Origin: Streptomyces sp. Ncost-T10-10d
GTDB lineage: Bacteria > Actinomycetota > Actinomycetes > Streptomycetales > Streptomycetaceae
Reading direction: 5' to 3'
Length of the DNA stretch: 64,000 bases
NCBI RefSeq assembly: GCF_900091955.1
Contig: NZ_FMDF01000107.1
Coordinates: 1 to 64,000 of the forward strand
Shown: piece after piece, positions 1-8,756 of the stretch
How the letters are laid out: the number at the start of each line of letters is the position of its first letter
Numbering within the stretch: position 1 is the stretch's first letter
Made by a program: the position numbers and the translations under genes
Notes under the pieces: model-generated
What the model was told of the DNA's origin: nothing
The model's database searches: none
What the model saw: the letters and a program-made list of their open reading frames with translations, nothing else

Positions 1-296
1 CCGGGGTCCGGGGCGGAGCCCCCGGTTCGGAAGGGGCGGGGCGGGCGAGGGCCCGCCGCCACCCCGCGCTCACCCCTGCCCTCACCCCGCTTTGTCCTGA
101 CGCGGGAAAAAGTTCGACAAGACCGCTGCGTAAGGGCTTTCCGTCCCGGACGAACAGGTCTACCGTCCCCAACGTGTTCATGACATGACTTCGGTCACCG
201 GCGCCCCACCGGCCCCGCATGACCTGCGCGGCAGTCCCCGCGCAGAACGGCACGGCAGCACCCGCCCGTACAACCGGCACTCTCCGGAGGACACTC
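1..296. other. left-edge intergenic region
   Basis: No gene is seen in these bases. The first 60 bases hold two GC hairpins, at about 8-25 and 40-57 (seven perfect pairs around a GAGG loop), which probably terminate a gene lying left of the window. The rest is the leader of the downstream secreted protein. No promoter hexamers convinced me. Confidence 0.5.
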
Positions 297-3200
297 GTGC
301 ACAGAACCAGAAGCAGGAGCAGAACGCGGCTCCGCGTCCGTAAATCCCTCGCGCTGCTCACCGGCGGGCTGCTCGCGGCGGCCACCCTCGCCCTGGGCGC
401 CTCGCCCGGAGCCGCCGCGGCAGGACCGTCCTCGCCGGCCGCCACCGACGCGGCGGCCGAGGACTTCCAGCAGGTCACCCTCGCCAAGGGCGCGGCCGAG
501 ACCGGCGAGCCCATGTCGCTGGCCGTGCTCCCCGACCGCAGCGTGCTGCACACCTCGCGCAACGGCGAGCTGCGGATCACCGACAGCGCCGGCAACACCA
601 AGGTCTCCGGTGTCATCCCCGTCTACTCGCACGACGAGGAAGGACTCCAGGGCGTCGGCATCGACCCGAAGTTCAGTGAGAACCGGGCGATCTATCTCTA
701 CTACGCACCCCCGCTGGACACCCCCGCGGGCGACGCCCCCGAGACCGGGACCGCCGCCGACTTCGCCAAGTTCGACGGAGTGAACCGGCTGTCCCGCTTC
801 GTCCTCAAGGAGGACGGCACCCTCGACCTGGCCAGCGAGAAGAAGGTCCTCGACGTCAAGGCGTCGCGCGGCATCTGCTGCCACGTCGGCGGCGACATCG
901 ACTTCGACGCCCAGGGCAACCTGTATCTGTCCACCGGGGACGACTCCAACCCGTTCGCCTCCGACGGCTACACCCCCATCGACCAGCGCCCCGACCGCAA
1001 CCCGGCGTTCGACGCCCGGCGCACCTCGGGCAACACCAACGACCTGCGCGGCAAGATCCTGAGGATCAAGGTCGCCGACGACGGCTCGTACACCGTTCCG
1101 GACGGCAACCTGTTCGCGCCGGGCACGGACAAGACCCGTCCCGAGATCTACGCGATGGGCTTCCGCAACCCGTTCCGCTTCAGCGTCGACAAGGCCACCG
1201 GCATTGTGTACGTCGGTGACTACGGGCCCGACGCGGGCGCGGCCGATCCCAAGCGCGGACCGGCCGGACAGGTCGAGTTCGCCCGGGTCACCAAGCCGGG
1301 CAACTTCGGCTGGCCGTTCTGCACCGGCGACAACGACCCGTTCGTCGACTACGACTTCGCGACGAAGACGTCCGGTGCCGCCTTCGACTGCGCGGCCCCG
1401 AAGAACACCTCGCCGCACAACACAGGTCTGGTCGACCTGCCCGCGGCGCAGCCCGCGTGGATTCCGTACGACGGCGGCTCCGTACCCGAGTTCGGTTCCG
1501 GATCGGAGTCCCCGATGGGCGGCCCGGTCTACCACTACGACCCCGACCTCGACTCCCCGGTGAAGTTCCCCGAGGCGTACGACGGGGACTTCTTCGCCGG
1601 AGAGTTCGGCCGACGCTGGATCAAGCGCATCGAGCAGGACGACAACGGCACGGTCAAGTCCATCAACAACATCCCCTGGTCAGGCACCCAGGTGATGGAC
1701 ATGGCCTTCGGCCCCGACGGCGCGCTGTACGTCCTGGACTACGGCCTCTCCTGGTTCGGCGGCGACGAGAACTCCGCGCTCTACCGCATCGAGAACGCCA
1801 CCGGCGGCCGTTCACCCGTCGCCGAGGCAGCCGCCAACAAGACATCCGGCACCGCACCGCTGAAGGTGCAGTTCTCCTCCGCGGGCACCACGGACGGTGA
1901 CGGCGACGCGCTCACGTACGCCTGGGACTTCGGCGACGGCGGAACATCCACGGCCGCCAACCCGACGTACACGTACAAGAAGAACGGCACCTACACCGCC
2001 ACCGTCACCGCCAAGGACCCCACCGGGCGCACCGGCGCGGCAAGCGTCCATGTGACCGTGGGCAACACGGCACCCAAGGTGAACCTGGAACTCCCCGGTG
2101 ACGGGCAGCTGTTCGACTTCGGGGACGACATCCCGTTCAAGGTGACCGTCACCGACCCCGAGGACGGCACGATCGACTGCTCCAAGGTCGAGGTGCGCTT
2201 CGTCCTCGGCCACGACAGCCACGGACACCCCATCACCACCGTCAACGGGTGCTCCGGCACGATCAAGACCGCCGTCGACGGAGGACACGACCCGAACGCC
2301 AACATCTTCGGAGTCATCGACGCCTCCTACACCGACAACGGAGGCGGCGGCCAGGCCGCCCTGTCCGGGCACGACCAGTCGCAGCTCCAGCCCCGCCACC
2401 GGCAGGCCGAGCACTTCACCTCGTCGTCCGGCATCAAGACGTACGACAAGGCGGCCGCACACGGCGGGAAGACGGTCGGCGACATCGACAACGACGACTG
2501 GATCTCCTTCAAGCCGTACATCCTCGGCGACTCGACCAAGCTCACCGCGCGGATCTCCTCCGGCGGGGCGGGCGGCTTCCTCGAAGTACGGTCCGGATCC
2601 CCGACCGGCACGATCCTCGGCTCCGCACCGGTGCCGGTGACCGGCGGCTGGGAGAACTTCCAGGACATCGACGTACCGCTGCGCGGCGTTCCCAAGAAGG
2701 CCACGGAACTCTTCCTCGTCTTCAAGGGAGGCGCCGGAGCGTTGTACGACGTCGATGACTTCGAGCTCTCCAACAGCGCCCCCGACCGCACCGCCAAGCG
2801 GGTCCTGGTCTTCTCGAAGACGGCCGGCTTCCGCCACGACGCGATCCCCACGGGCATCGAGGCGCTGAAGGAACTCGGCAGGAGCAGCAACATCACCGTC
2901 GACTCCACCGAGGAGGCCGGCCAGTTCACGACCAGCAACCTGGCGCGGTACGACGCCGTCGTCTTCCTTTCGACGACCGGTGATGTGCTCAATGCCGATC
3001 AGCAGAAGGCATTCGAGAACTATGTGGCCACCGGCGGCGCCTACATGGGCGTGCACGCCGCCGCGGACACCGAGTACGACTGGGCCTTCTACGGCGGTCT
3101 CGTCGGTGCGTACTTCGCCGGGCACCCGGCGATCCAGCCCGCCACGGTACGCGTCGAGGACCACAACCACCCGGCGACCGCACACCTCGACGACGCCTGG

Positions 3201-4019
3201 GACCGTACCGACGAGTGGTACAACTACCGCACCAACCCGCGCAGCCAGGCCAAGGTCCTTGCCACACTCGACGAGACGACCTACACCGGCGGCACCATGA
3301 AGGGCGATCACCCGATCACCTGGTGCCAGAGCTACCAGGGCGGCCGCTCCTTCTACACCGGCCTCGGCCACACCAAGGAGTCGTACGCCGAACCGGCCTT
3401 CCGCCAGCTCCTCCTCGGCGGCATGCGGTACGCGGCCGGTCAGGTGAAGGCCGACTGCAAGCCCGACACCGGCTACCGGTCGATCTTCAACGGCAAGACG
3501 CTCGAAGGCTGGAAGCAGGCCGGCCCCGGAAAGTTCGACATCGTCGACGGTGAACTGCGCTCCGAGGGCGGCATGGGTCTGCTCACCTACCAGGCCAAGG
3601 AGCTCGGGTCGTACTCGCTCAAGCTCGACTGGAAGATGGAGGGCGACGACAACTCCGGTGTCTTCGTCGGCTTCCCGGAGTCCGACGACCCCTGGTCCGC
3701 GGTGAACAACGGCTACGAGGTCCAGATCGACGCCACCGACGCGCCCGACCGCACCACGGGCTCCATCTACACCTTCAAGGCGGCGAACATCAAGGCCCGT
3801 GACCAGGTCCTGCGGCCGCCCGGCCAGTGGAACAGCTACGAGATCAAGGTCCAGGGCGAACGTCTCCAGGTCTTCCTCAACGGAGTGAAGATCAACGACT
3901 TCACCAACACCGATCCGGTACGGAGCCTGAAGGACGGCTACATCGGCATCCAGAACCACGGTGCCAATGACCATGTGTCCTTCCGCAACATCCAGTTGAA
4001 GGAACTGCCCTCGGCGTAG
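297..4019 (+). CDS. secreted multidomain sugar dehydrogenase / PKD / CBM / ThuA / DUF1080 protein
   Basis: A 1240-residue exported protein with a mosaic of carbohydrate domains. The GTG at 297 is chosen because GGAGG lies six bases upstream and an Arg-rich n-region plus hydrophobic core (residues about 15-40) follow. Domains in order: PQQ-type glucose/sorbosone dehydrogenase beta-propeller (about 57-500), PKD domain (about 505-590, with YAWDFGDG), a beta-rich stretch, CBM6-like module (about 705-825), ThuA-like domain (about 834-1050, starting RVLVFSKTAGFRH) and C-terminal DUF1080 (about 1061-1238, starting YRSIFNGKTLEGW). DUF1080 and ThuA proteins are linked in other bacteria to 3-keto-sugar cleavage. 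I infer an extracellular enzyme that oxidises and/or cleaves a glycoside. It sits 130 bases before the ebo-type operon in the same direction, but cotranscription is not shown. Confidence 0.88.
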   Translation: MHRTRSRSRTRLRVRKSLALLTGGLLAAATLALGASPGAAAAGPSSPAATDAAAEDFQQVTLAKGAAETGEPMSLAVLPDRSVLHTSRNGELRITDSAGNTKVSGVIPVYSHDEEGLQGVGIDPKFSENRAIYLYYAPPLDTPAGDAPETGTAADFAKFDGVNRLSRFVLKEDGTLDLASEKKVLDVKASRGICCHVGGDIDFDAQGNLYLSTGDDSNPFASDGYTPIDQRPDRNPAFDARRTSGNTNDLRGKILRIKVADDGSYTVPDGNLFAPGTDKTRPEIYAMGFRNPFRFSVDKATGIVYVGDYGPDAGAADPKRGPAGQVEFARVTKPGNFGWPFCTGDNDPFVDYDFATKTSGAAFDCAAPKNTSPHNTGLVDLPAAQPAWIPYDGGSVPEFGSGSESPMGGPVYHYDPDLDSPVKFPEAYDGDFFAGEFGRRWIKRIEQDDNGTVKSINNIPWSGTQVMDMAFGPDGALYVLDYGLSWFGGDENSALYRIENATGGRSPVAEAAANKTSGTAPLKVQFSSAGTTDGDGDALTYAWDFGDGGTSTAANPTYTYKKNGTYTATVTAKDPTGRTGAASVHVTVGNTAPKVNLELPGDGQLFDFGDDIPFKVTVTDPEDGTIDCSKVEVRFVLGHDSHGHPITTVNGCSGTIKTAVDGGHDPNANIFGVIDASYTDNGGGGQAALSGHDQSQLQPRHRQAEHFTSSSGIKTYDKAAAHGGKTVGDIDNDDWISFKPYILGDSTKLTARISSGGAGGFLEVRSGSPTGTILGSAPVPVTGGWENFQDIDVPLRGVPKKATELFLVFKGGAGALYDVDDFELSNSAPDRTAKRVLVFSKTAGFRHDAIPTGIEALKELGRSSNITVDSTEEAGQFTTSNLARYDAVVFLSTTGDVLNADQQKAFENYVATGGAYMGVHAAADTEYDWAFYGGLVGAYFAGHPAIQPATVRVEDHNHPATAHLDDAWDRTDEWYNYRTNPRSQAKVLATLDETTYTGGTMKGDHPITWCQSYQGGRSFYTGLGHTKESYAEPAFRQLLLGGMRYAAGQVKADCKPDTGYRSIFNGKTLEGWKQAGPGKFDIVDGELRSEGGMGLLTYQAKELGSYSLKLDWKMEGDDNSGVFVGFPESDDPWSAVNNGYEVQIDATDAPDRTTGSIYTFKAANIKARDQVLRPPGQWNSYEIKVQGERLQVFLNGVKINDFTNTDPVRSLKDGYIGIQNHGANDHVSFRNIQLKELPSA

Positions 4020-4149
4020 GGCACACTCCGGCCGACAGCGGGCGGGGAAGGACATCCTCCCCGCCCGCCGTCACCACCCGATTCCATCCCCTCGTCGCAC
4101 AGCGCCACTTGCTCTGCCCAGCCAGGACCCCCAGCCAGGGAGGCAGCCC

Positions 4150-5268
4150 GTGTCAGCATCCGCCGTTCGTACCGGAGTCTGGTTCATCGGAGCACGCGGC
4201 TCCGTCGCCACCACCGCCACAGCGGGGTGCGCGGCGGTCGCAGCAGGGCTCCACCCGGCGGCAGGCATGGTCACCGAAACACCGCCGTTCGCCGAGAGCC
4301 GGCTGCCCACCCTCACCTCACTGGTCTTCGGCGGACACGACACCGTCGGCTGTCCGCTGCCCAAACGCGCCGAGGCACTGGCCACCGGGGGAGTGCTGCC
4401 GCACGGCCTGCCCTCGGCCGTTCGCTCCGAACTCGCCACCGCCGACGCGGAGATACGGCCCGGCGGCCCACTGCCCGGCGACACCCGCAGCGACGAGGAG
4501 CTCATCAACGCCTTCGCTGCCGATCTCGCGGACTTCGGGCGCCGGAACGGCCTGGCCAGGACGGTCGTGATCAATGTCGCCTCCACGGAACCGGCCCCGG
4601 CCCCCGGCGAGCGGCGGTTGCCCGCCAGCTCGCTCTATGCCGCGGCAGCGCTCCGGGCCGGCTGTCCGTACATCAACTTCACCCCGTCCACCGGGCTGCG
4701 CACCCCCGCCCTCCAGGACGCCGTCGCGGGCTGCGGACTTCCTCACGCGGGCCGCGACGGCAAGACCGGCCAGACGCTGCTCCGCTCCGTACTCGCCCCG
4801 ATGTTCGTGCAACGCGCCCTGCCTGTACGGGCCTGGTCGGGCACCAACCTGCTGGGCGGCGGGGACGGAGCGGCGCTGGCCGACCCGGGCGCGGCCGCGG
4901 CCAAGAACGCGGGCAAGGAACGCGTCCTCGCCGACACGCTGGGAATCGCGCCCGAGGGCGAGGTCCACATCGACGACGTACCGGCCCTCGGTGACTGGAA
5001 GACGGCCTGGGACCACATCGCGTTCGACGGATTCCTCGGGGCGCGCATGGTGCTCCAGACGACCTGGCAGGGGTGCGACTCCGCACTGGCCGCACCCCTG
5101 GTTCTGGACCTGGCCAGACTGGTGGCCCGCGCCCACGAGAAGGGGCTGACCGGCCCCTTGCCCCAGCTCGGCTTCTACTTCAAGGACCCGGACGGCGGCC
5201 CTGCCGCACTCTTCGAGCAGTACATGGCGCTGCTCACCTTCGCCGAAACGCTGCGGGGGGAGAAGTGA
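4150..5268 (+). CDS. inositol-3-phosphate-synthase-like cyclase
   Basis: A 372-residue NAD-dependent sugar-phosphate cyclase of the myo-inositol-1-phosphate synthase family, which converts glucose 6-phosphate to inositol phosphate. Start GTG at 4150 with GGAGG about eight bases upstream. Visible motifs: an N-terminal nucleotide-binding loop GARGSVATT (about 14-22), CPYINFTPSTG (about 173-183), GKTGQTLLRS (about 204-213), NLLGGGDG, and a C-terminal block ending APLVLDLARL like the eukaryotic-type synthase. It opens the ebo-type operon and its stop overlaps the UbiA start by four bases (GTGA). A housekeeping inositol synthase is expected elsewhere in a Streptomyces genome, so this is probably a specialised paralogue. 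Substrate is inferred from the family. In cyanobacterial ebo operons a different cyclase family (AroB-like EboD) sits in this role. Confidence 0.85.
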   Translation: MSASAVRTGVWFIGARGSVATTATAGCAAVAAGLHPAAGMVTETPPFAESRLPTLTSLVFGGHDTVGCPLPKRAEALATGGVLPHGLPSAVRSELATADAEIRPGGPLPGDTRSDEELINAFAADLADFGRRNGLARTVVINVASTEPAPAPGERRLPASSLYAAAALRAGCPYINFTPSTGLRTPALQDAVAGCGLPHAGRDGKTGQTLLRSVLAPMFVQRALPVRAWSGTNLLGGGDGAALADPGAAAAKNAGKERVLADTLGIAPEGEVHIDDVPALGDWKTAWDHIAFDGFLGARMVLQTTWQGCDSALAAPLVLDLARLVARAHEKGLTGPLPQLGFYFKDPDGGPAALFEQYMALLTFAETLRGEK

Positions 5269-6362
5269 CGGTACGGGCCTGGGCGGAGCTGCTGCGGGTG
5301 TCGGCGCTGTTCACCGTCCCCGGCGACGCACTGGCCGGGGCGGCGGCGACGGGCGGGCGCCCCGACCGCGGCACCGCGCTCGCCGTCGGCGCCTCGCTCT
5401 GCCTCTACGAGGCGGGCATGGCGCTCAACGACTGGGCCGACCGTGACGAGGACGCCGTCGACCGTCCGCACCGGCCGATCCCCTCGGGCCGCATCGCGCC
5501 CGGCGCGGCCCTCGCGGCGGCGGGCGCACTGACGGCCGCAGGACTGGGTCTCGCCGCACGGGCCGGCCGACCGGCCCTCGCGGTCGCCACGGGGCTGGCG
5601 GCGACGGTCTGGGCGTACGACCTCCGCCTGAAGCACACCCCGGCGGGACCGGCGGCGATGGCGGCCGCCCGAGGACTGGACCTGCTGCTCGGTGCCACCG
5701 CCACCGGCGCGGCGAAGCGGGCGGCGGGTCCGGGGGCGCGTACGGGCCCGGGGTCGGGTTCCGGTTCGCGCACGGGCAAGGGGGCGCGTGCGGCCTCGAG
5801 CTCGAGTGCGGCTCCGGCTTCCGGCTCGCGCACGGGTTCGGCTTCGGCTTCGCATGCGCGTGGCGTCGTTCGCGCCGCCCTTCCGGCCGCCGGACTGCTC
5901 GGGGCGCACACCTACGCCGTCACCGCCGTCTCACGGCACGAAGCACAGGGCGGGTCCACCGCCGCACCCCTCGCCGCGCTCGCGGCCACTGCCGCACTGG
6001 GCGCCGCGGCCCTGCGCGAGCGGCGCGGACCCGGGGATGCGTCCCCGGATGCGGGACGCGACAGGAAGGGGGAGTCGCACCGGTCGCACCGGCCACCGGC
6101 GACCCCCGCCTCCATCGCCCCCCGCCTCCTGCGCGCCGCGCTCACCGGCTCCTACTTCCGTACTGCCGCGGGTCCCCTGATCCACGCCGCCCTCAACCCG
6201 TCCCCGCCCCTCACCCAACGCGCCGTCGGCAGCGGCATCCGGGCGATGATCCCGCTCCAGGCAGCCCTCGCAGCCCGCGCCGGAGCAGCAGGTTCGGGGC
6301 TCGCCGTCATGGGACTCGTCCCTCTCGCCCGTACCCTCGCCCGGAAGGTGAGCCTCACATGA
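5265..6362 (+). CDS. eboC: UbiA-family prenyltransferase (SCO3242/EboC type)
   Basis: A 365-residue integral membrane prenyltransferase. The start is the GTG that overlaps the preceding stop by four bases, with a purine-rich GGGGGAG just before it. The first Asp-rich motif is clear: NDWADRDEDAVDRPHRPIPS at about residues 55-74. The family transfers an isoprenoid to an acceptor in the membrane. UbiA members in ebo clusters are called EboC. Residues about 154-202, in a loop between membrane segments, are a low-complexity Gly/Ser/Arg/Thr/Ala stretch written in near-repeated DNA, unusual for UbiA enzymes. Its neighbours suggest a cyclitol-derived acceptor, but this is inference. Ends with an ATGA overlap with the next gene. 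Confidence 0.85.
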   Translation: MTVRAWAELLRVSALFTVPGDALAGAAATGGRPDRGTALAVGASLCLYEAGMALNDWADRDEDAVDRPHRPIPSGRIAPGAALAAAGALTAAGLGLAARAGRPALAVATGLAATVWAYDLRLKHTPAGPAAMAAARGLDLLLGATATGAAKRAAGPGARTGPGSGSGSRTGKGARAASSSSAAPASGSRTGSASASHARGVVRAALPAAGLLGAHTYAVTAVSRHEAQGGSTAAPLAALAATAALGAAALRERRGPGDASPDAGRDRKGESHRSHRPPATPASIAPRLLRAALTGSYFRTAAGPLIHAALNPSPPLTQRAVGSGIRAMIPLQAALAARAGAAGSGLAVMGLVPLARTLARKVSLT

Positions 6363-7216
6363 CGATCCGCCTCGGCTACGGCACCAACGGGCTCACCGAC
6401 CTCCGCCTGGACGACGCCCTCGGACTCCTCGCCGATCTCGGGTACGACGGGGTCGGGCTGACCCTCGACCACATGCACCTCGATCCCCTCGCCCCCGACA
6501 TCGCCGCGCGCACCCGCCACGTGGCGTCCAGGCTCCAGGAGCTGGGCCTCGGCGTCACAGTGGAGACCGGGGCCCGCTACGTCCTCGACCCCCGTCGCAA
6601 GCACGGCCCGTCCCTCCTCGACCCGGACCCCGAGGCCCGCGCAGCCCGCACCCGGCTGCTCGTCCGGGCCGTCGGCATCGCCGCCGACCTCGGTGCGCAC
6701 GCCGTGCACTGCTTCAGCGGCATCACCCCACCGGACACCACCCCCGACACCGCCTGGCAGCGGCTCACCGACTCCCTCGCCCCCGTCCTGGACGCCGCCG
6801 ACCGCTCCGGCATCCCCCTGGCGATCGAGCCGGAGCCCGGACACCTCCTCGCCAACCTCGCCGACTTCCACCACCTGCGCGTGCTCAGCGGCGATCCGCC
6901 ACCGCTCGGACTGACCCTGGACATCGGCCACTGCCAATGCCTGGAGCCCGCCGCGCCCGTCGACTGCATCCGCGACGCCGCCCCCTGGCTGCGGCACGTC
7001 CAGATCGAGGACATGCGCCGGGGTGTCCATGAACACCTCCCGTTCGGTGAAGGCGAGATCGACTTCCCGCCCGTACTCGAAGCGCTCGACGCCCTCCCGG
7101 ACACCGGCTACCGCGGCCTCACCGTCGTCGAACTGCCCCGACACTCCCACGCCGGCCCCGAACTCGCCCGCACCTCCATCGAGTTCCTCCGCAAGCACAG
7201 TCCGTCGAGCCGCTGA
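6359..7216 (+). CDS. TIM-barrel sugar-phosphate isomerase/epimerase
   Basis: A 285-residue cytoplasmic protein of the AP-endonuclease-2/xylose-isomerase-like TIM-barrel family (no signal peptide). It starts IRLGYGTNGLTD; metal-binding-type positions appear as the Glu in AIEPEPGH (about 154-161), the Asp/His in LDIGHCQC (about 188-195), the His in HVQIEDM, and a late Glu in GEGEIDF. The ATG overlaps the UbiA stop by four bases. This is one of three TIM-barrel isomerase-like proteins in the operon; the other two are the EboE-like protein and the Tat-exported one. Exact reaction unknown; sugar or inosose isomerisation is the family expectation. Confidence 0.82.
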   Translation: MTIRLGYGTNGLTDLRLDDALGLLADLGYDGVGLTLDHMHLDPLAPDIAARTRHVASRLQELGLGVTVETGARYVLDPRRKHGPSLLDPDPEARAARTRLLVRAVGIAADLGAHAVHCFSGITPPDTTPDTAWQRLTDSLAPVLDAADRSGIPLAIEPEPGHLLANLADFHHLRVLSGDPPPLGLTLDIGHCQCLEPAAPVDCIRDAAPWLRHVQIEDMRRGVHEHLPFGEGEIDFPPVLEALDALPDTGYRGLTVVELPRHSHAGPELARTSIEFLRKHSPSSR

Positions 7217-7238
7217 AACCGCCGAAGGGAGCAACGCC

Positions 7239-7904
7239 ATGCCGATGACCCCGACGACCTCCCCGCTGCTGACCCGCGAGGAACTCGACGCACAGCTCGG
7301 CGGAGCCGCGCGCGCCTGGCTCGACGAGGCCCTCGCCGAGGCCGAGCACGCCGCCTCCCACGAGGCCTCGGAACAGCCCGCCGGCCCGTACGCCGTACCG
7401 ACGTGGGAACTGCGGTACGCCGCCGCCGGCCGGTACTGCGGACTCGAACACGCCGACTCCGTACGCGCCCTGCTGCTCGTCGAAGCCCGCGCCGCACTGC
7501 CCGCCCTGACCCGGCTGTACGAGCAGGGCACCGCCGCCGAACGGCGTGCCGTCCTGCTCGCCCTGCACCGGCTGGACCTCGGCCCCACCGCCCTTCCGCT
7601 CGTCGAGGACGCCCTGCGCACCAATGACACCCGGCTGGTCGCCGCGGCCGTCGGCCCGTACGCCGCCGCCCATCTCGACGCGCACAACTGGCGCCACGCC
7701 ATTCTCAAATGCCTCTTCACCGGTGTCCCCGTGGATGCCGTCGACCAACTGGCACGGCGCTCCCGCGGCGACGCGGAACTCGCCCGCATGCTCGGCGACT
7801 TCGCGGCCGAACGCATCGCCGCGGGCCGCAACGTCCCCGCCGACCTCACCCGGGTGCTCGACCTCACCACTCCCGGACCTGCCGCCCCCACGGAGGAGTC
7901 CTGA
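7239..7904 (+). CDS. eboA: EboA domain-containing protein
   Basis: A 221-residue, mainly alpha-helical soluble protein. The ATG at 7239 has an AAGGGAG site about seven bases upstream; longer upstream extensions in this frame read as Ser/Thr/Pro-rich noise. The middle carries helical HEAT-like repeats (ALHRLDLGPTALPLVEDALR; LVAAAVGPYAAAHLD) and the block HNWRHAILKCLFTGVPV that is characteristic of EboA. EboA has no known catalytic activity; it occurs with EboB/C/E/F in bacterial and eustigmatophyte-plastid ebo operons linked to export or traffic of a precursor metabolite. Its stop shares one base with the TatD start (TGATG), implying translational coupling. Confidence 0.85.
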   Translation: MPMTPTTSPLLTREELDAQLGGAARAWLDEALAEAEHAASHEASEQPAGPYAVPTWELRYAAAGRYCGLEHADSVRALLLVEARAALPALTRLYEQGTAAERRAVLLALHRLDLGPTALPLVEDALRTNDTRLVAAAVGPYAAAHLDAHNWRHAILKCLFTGVPVDAVDQLARRSRGDAELARMLGDFAAERIAAGRNVPADLTRVLDLTTPGPAAPTEES

Positions 7905-8752
7905 TGCGCATCTTCGACCCCCACATCCATATGACCTCCCGCACCACGGACGACTATCAGGCGATGTACGACGCGGGTGTCCGCGCCCTCGTGGAACCCT
8001 CCTTCTGGCTCGGCCAGCCCCGCACCTCGCCCGCCAGCTTCTTCGACTACTTCGACGCCCTGCTCGGCTGGGAACCCTTCCGCGCCGCCCAGTACGGCAT
8101 CGCCCACCACTGCACGCTCGCCCTCAACCCCAAAGAGGCCAACGACCCCCGCTGCACCCCCGTCCTGGACGCCCTGCCCCGCTATCTCGTCAAGGACTCC
8201 GTCGTCGCCGTGGGCGAGATCGGCTACGACTCCATGACCCCGGCCGAGGACACCGCCCTCGCCGCACAGCTCCAGCTCGCCGCCGACCACGGCCTGCCCG
8301 CCCTCGTGCACACCCCGCACCGCGACAAGCTCGCCGGACTGCACCGCACCATCGACGTCATCCGCGAATCCCACCTCCCCCCGGAGCGGGTCCTGCTCGA
8401 CCACCTCAACGAGACGACCGTGAAGGACGCCAGGGACAGCGGCTGCTGGGCCGGCTTCTCCATCTACCCCGACACCAAGATGGACGAGGACCGCATGATC
8501 GCGGTCCTCAAGTCCCACGGCACCGAGAAGGTCCTGGTCAACTCGGCCGCCGACTGGGGAAGGAGCGACCCGCTGAAGACCCGCAAGGTGGGCGACGCGA
8601 TGCTTGCCGCCGGGTTCAGCGAGGACGACGTCGACCAGGTGCTCTGGCGCAACCCCGTCGCCTTCTACGGGCAGAGCGGCCGGCTCCAGCTCGACATCAC
8701 CGCGCCGGAACCACTCCACGAGGGCAACTCCATCCTGCGTGGCGGGGAGTGA
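7904..8752 (+). CDS. eboB: TatD-family metal-dependent hydrolase (EboB)
   Basis: A 282-residue amidohydrolase-superfamily TIM barrel. The N-terminal metal pair HxH is in FDPHIHM (His7, His9). Further metal positions are the Glu in VGEIGYDS, His in LVHTPHR and LLDHLNE, and the Asp in SAADWGRSDP. A GGAGGAG site lies just upstream, and the start is coupled to the eboA stop. Classical TatD proteins are nucleases, but the ebo-associated branch has an unproven substrate; here it probably hydrolyses a small molecule handled by the operon. Four bases separate its stop from the eboE start. Confidence 0.85.
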   Translation: MRIFDPHIHMTSRTTDDYQAMYDAGVRALVEPSFWLGQPRTSPASFFDYFDALLGWEPFRAAQYGIAHHCTLALNPKEANDPRCTPVLDALPRYLVKDSVVAVGEIGYDSMTPAEDTALAAQLQLAADHGLPALVHTPHRDKLAGLHRTIDVIRESHLPPERVLLDHLNETTVKDARDSGCWAGFSIYPDTKMDEDRMIAVLKSHGTEKVLVNSAADWGRSDPLKTRKVGDAMLAAGFSEDDVDQVLWRNPVAFYGQSGRLQLDITAPEPLHEGNSILRGGE

Positions 8753-8756
8753 GCCG

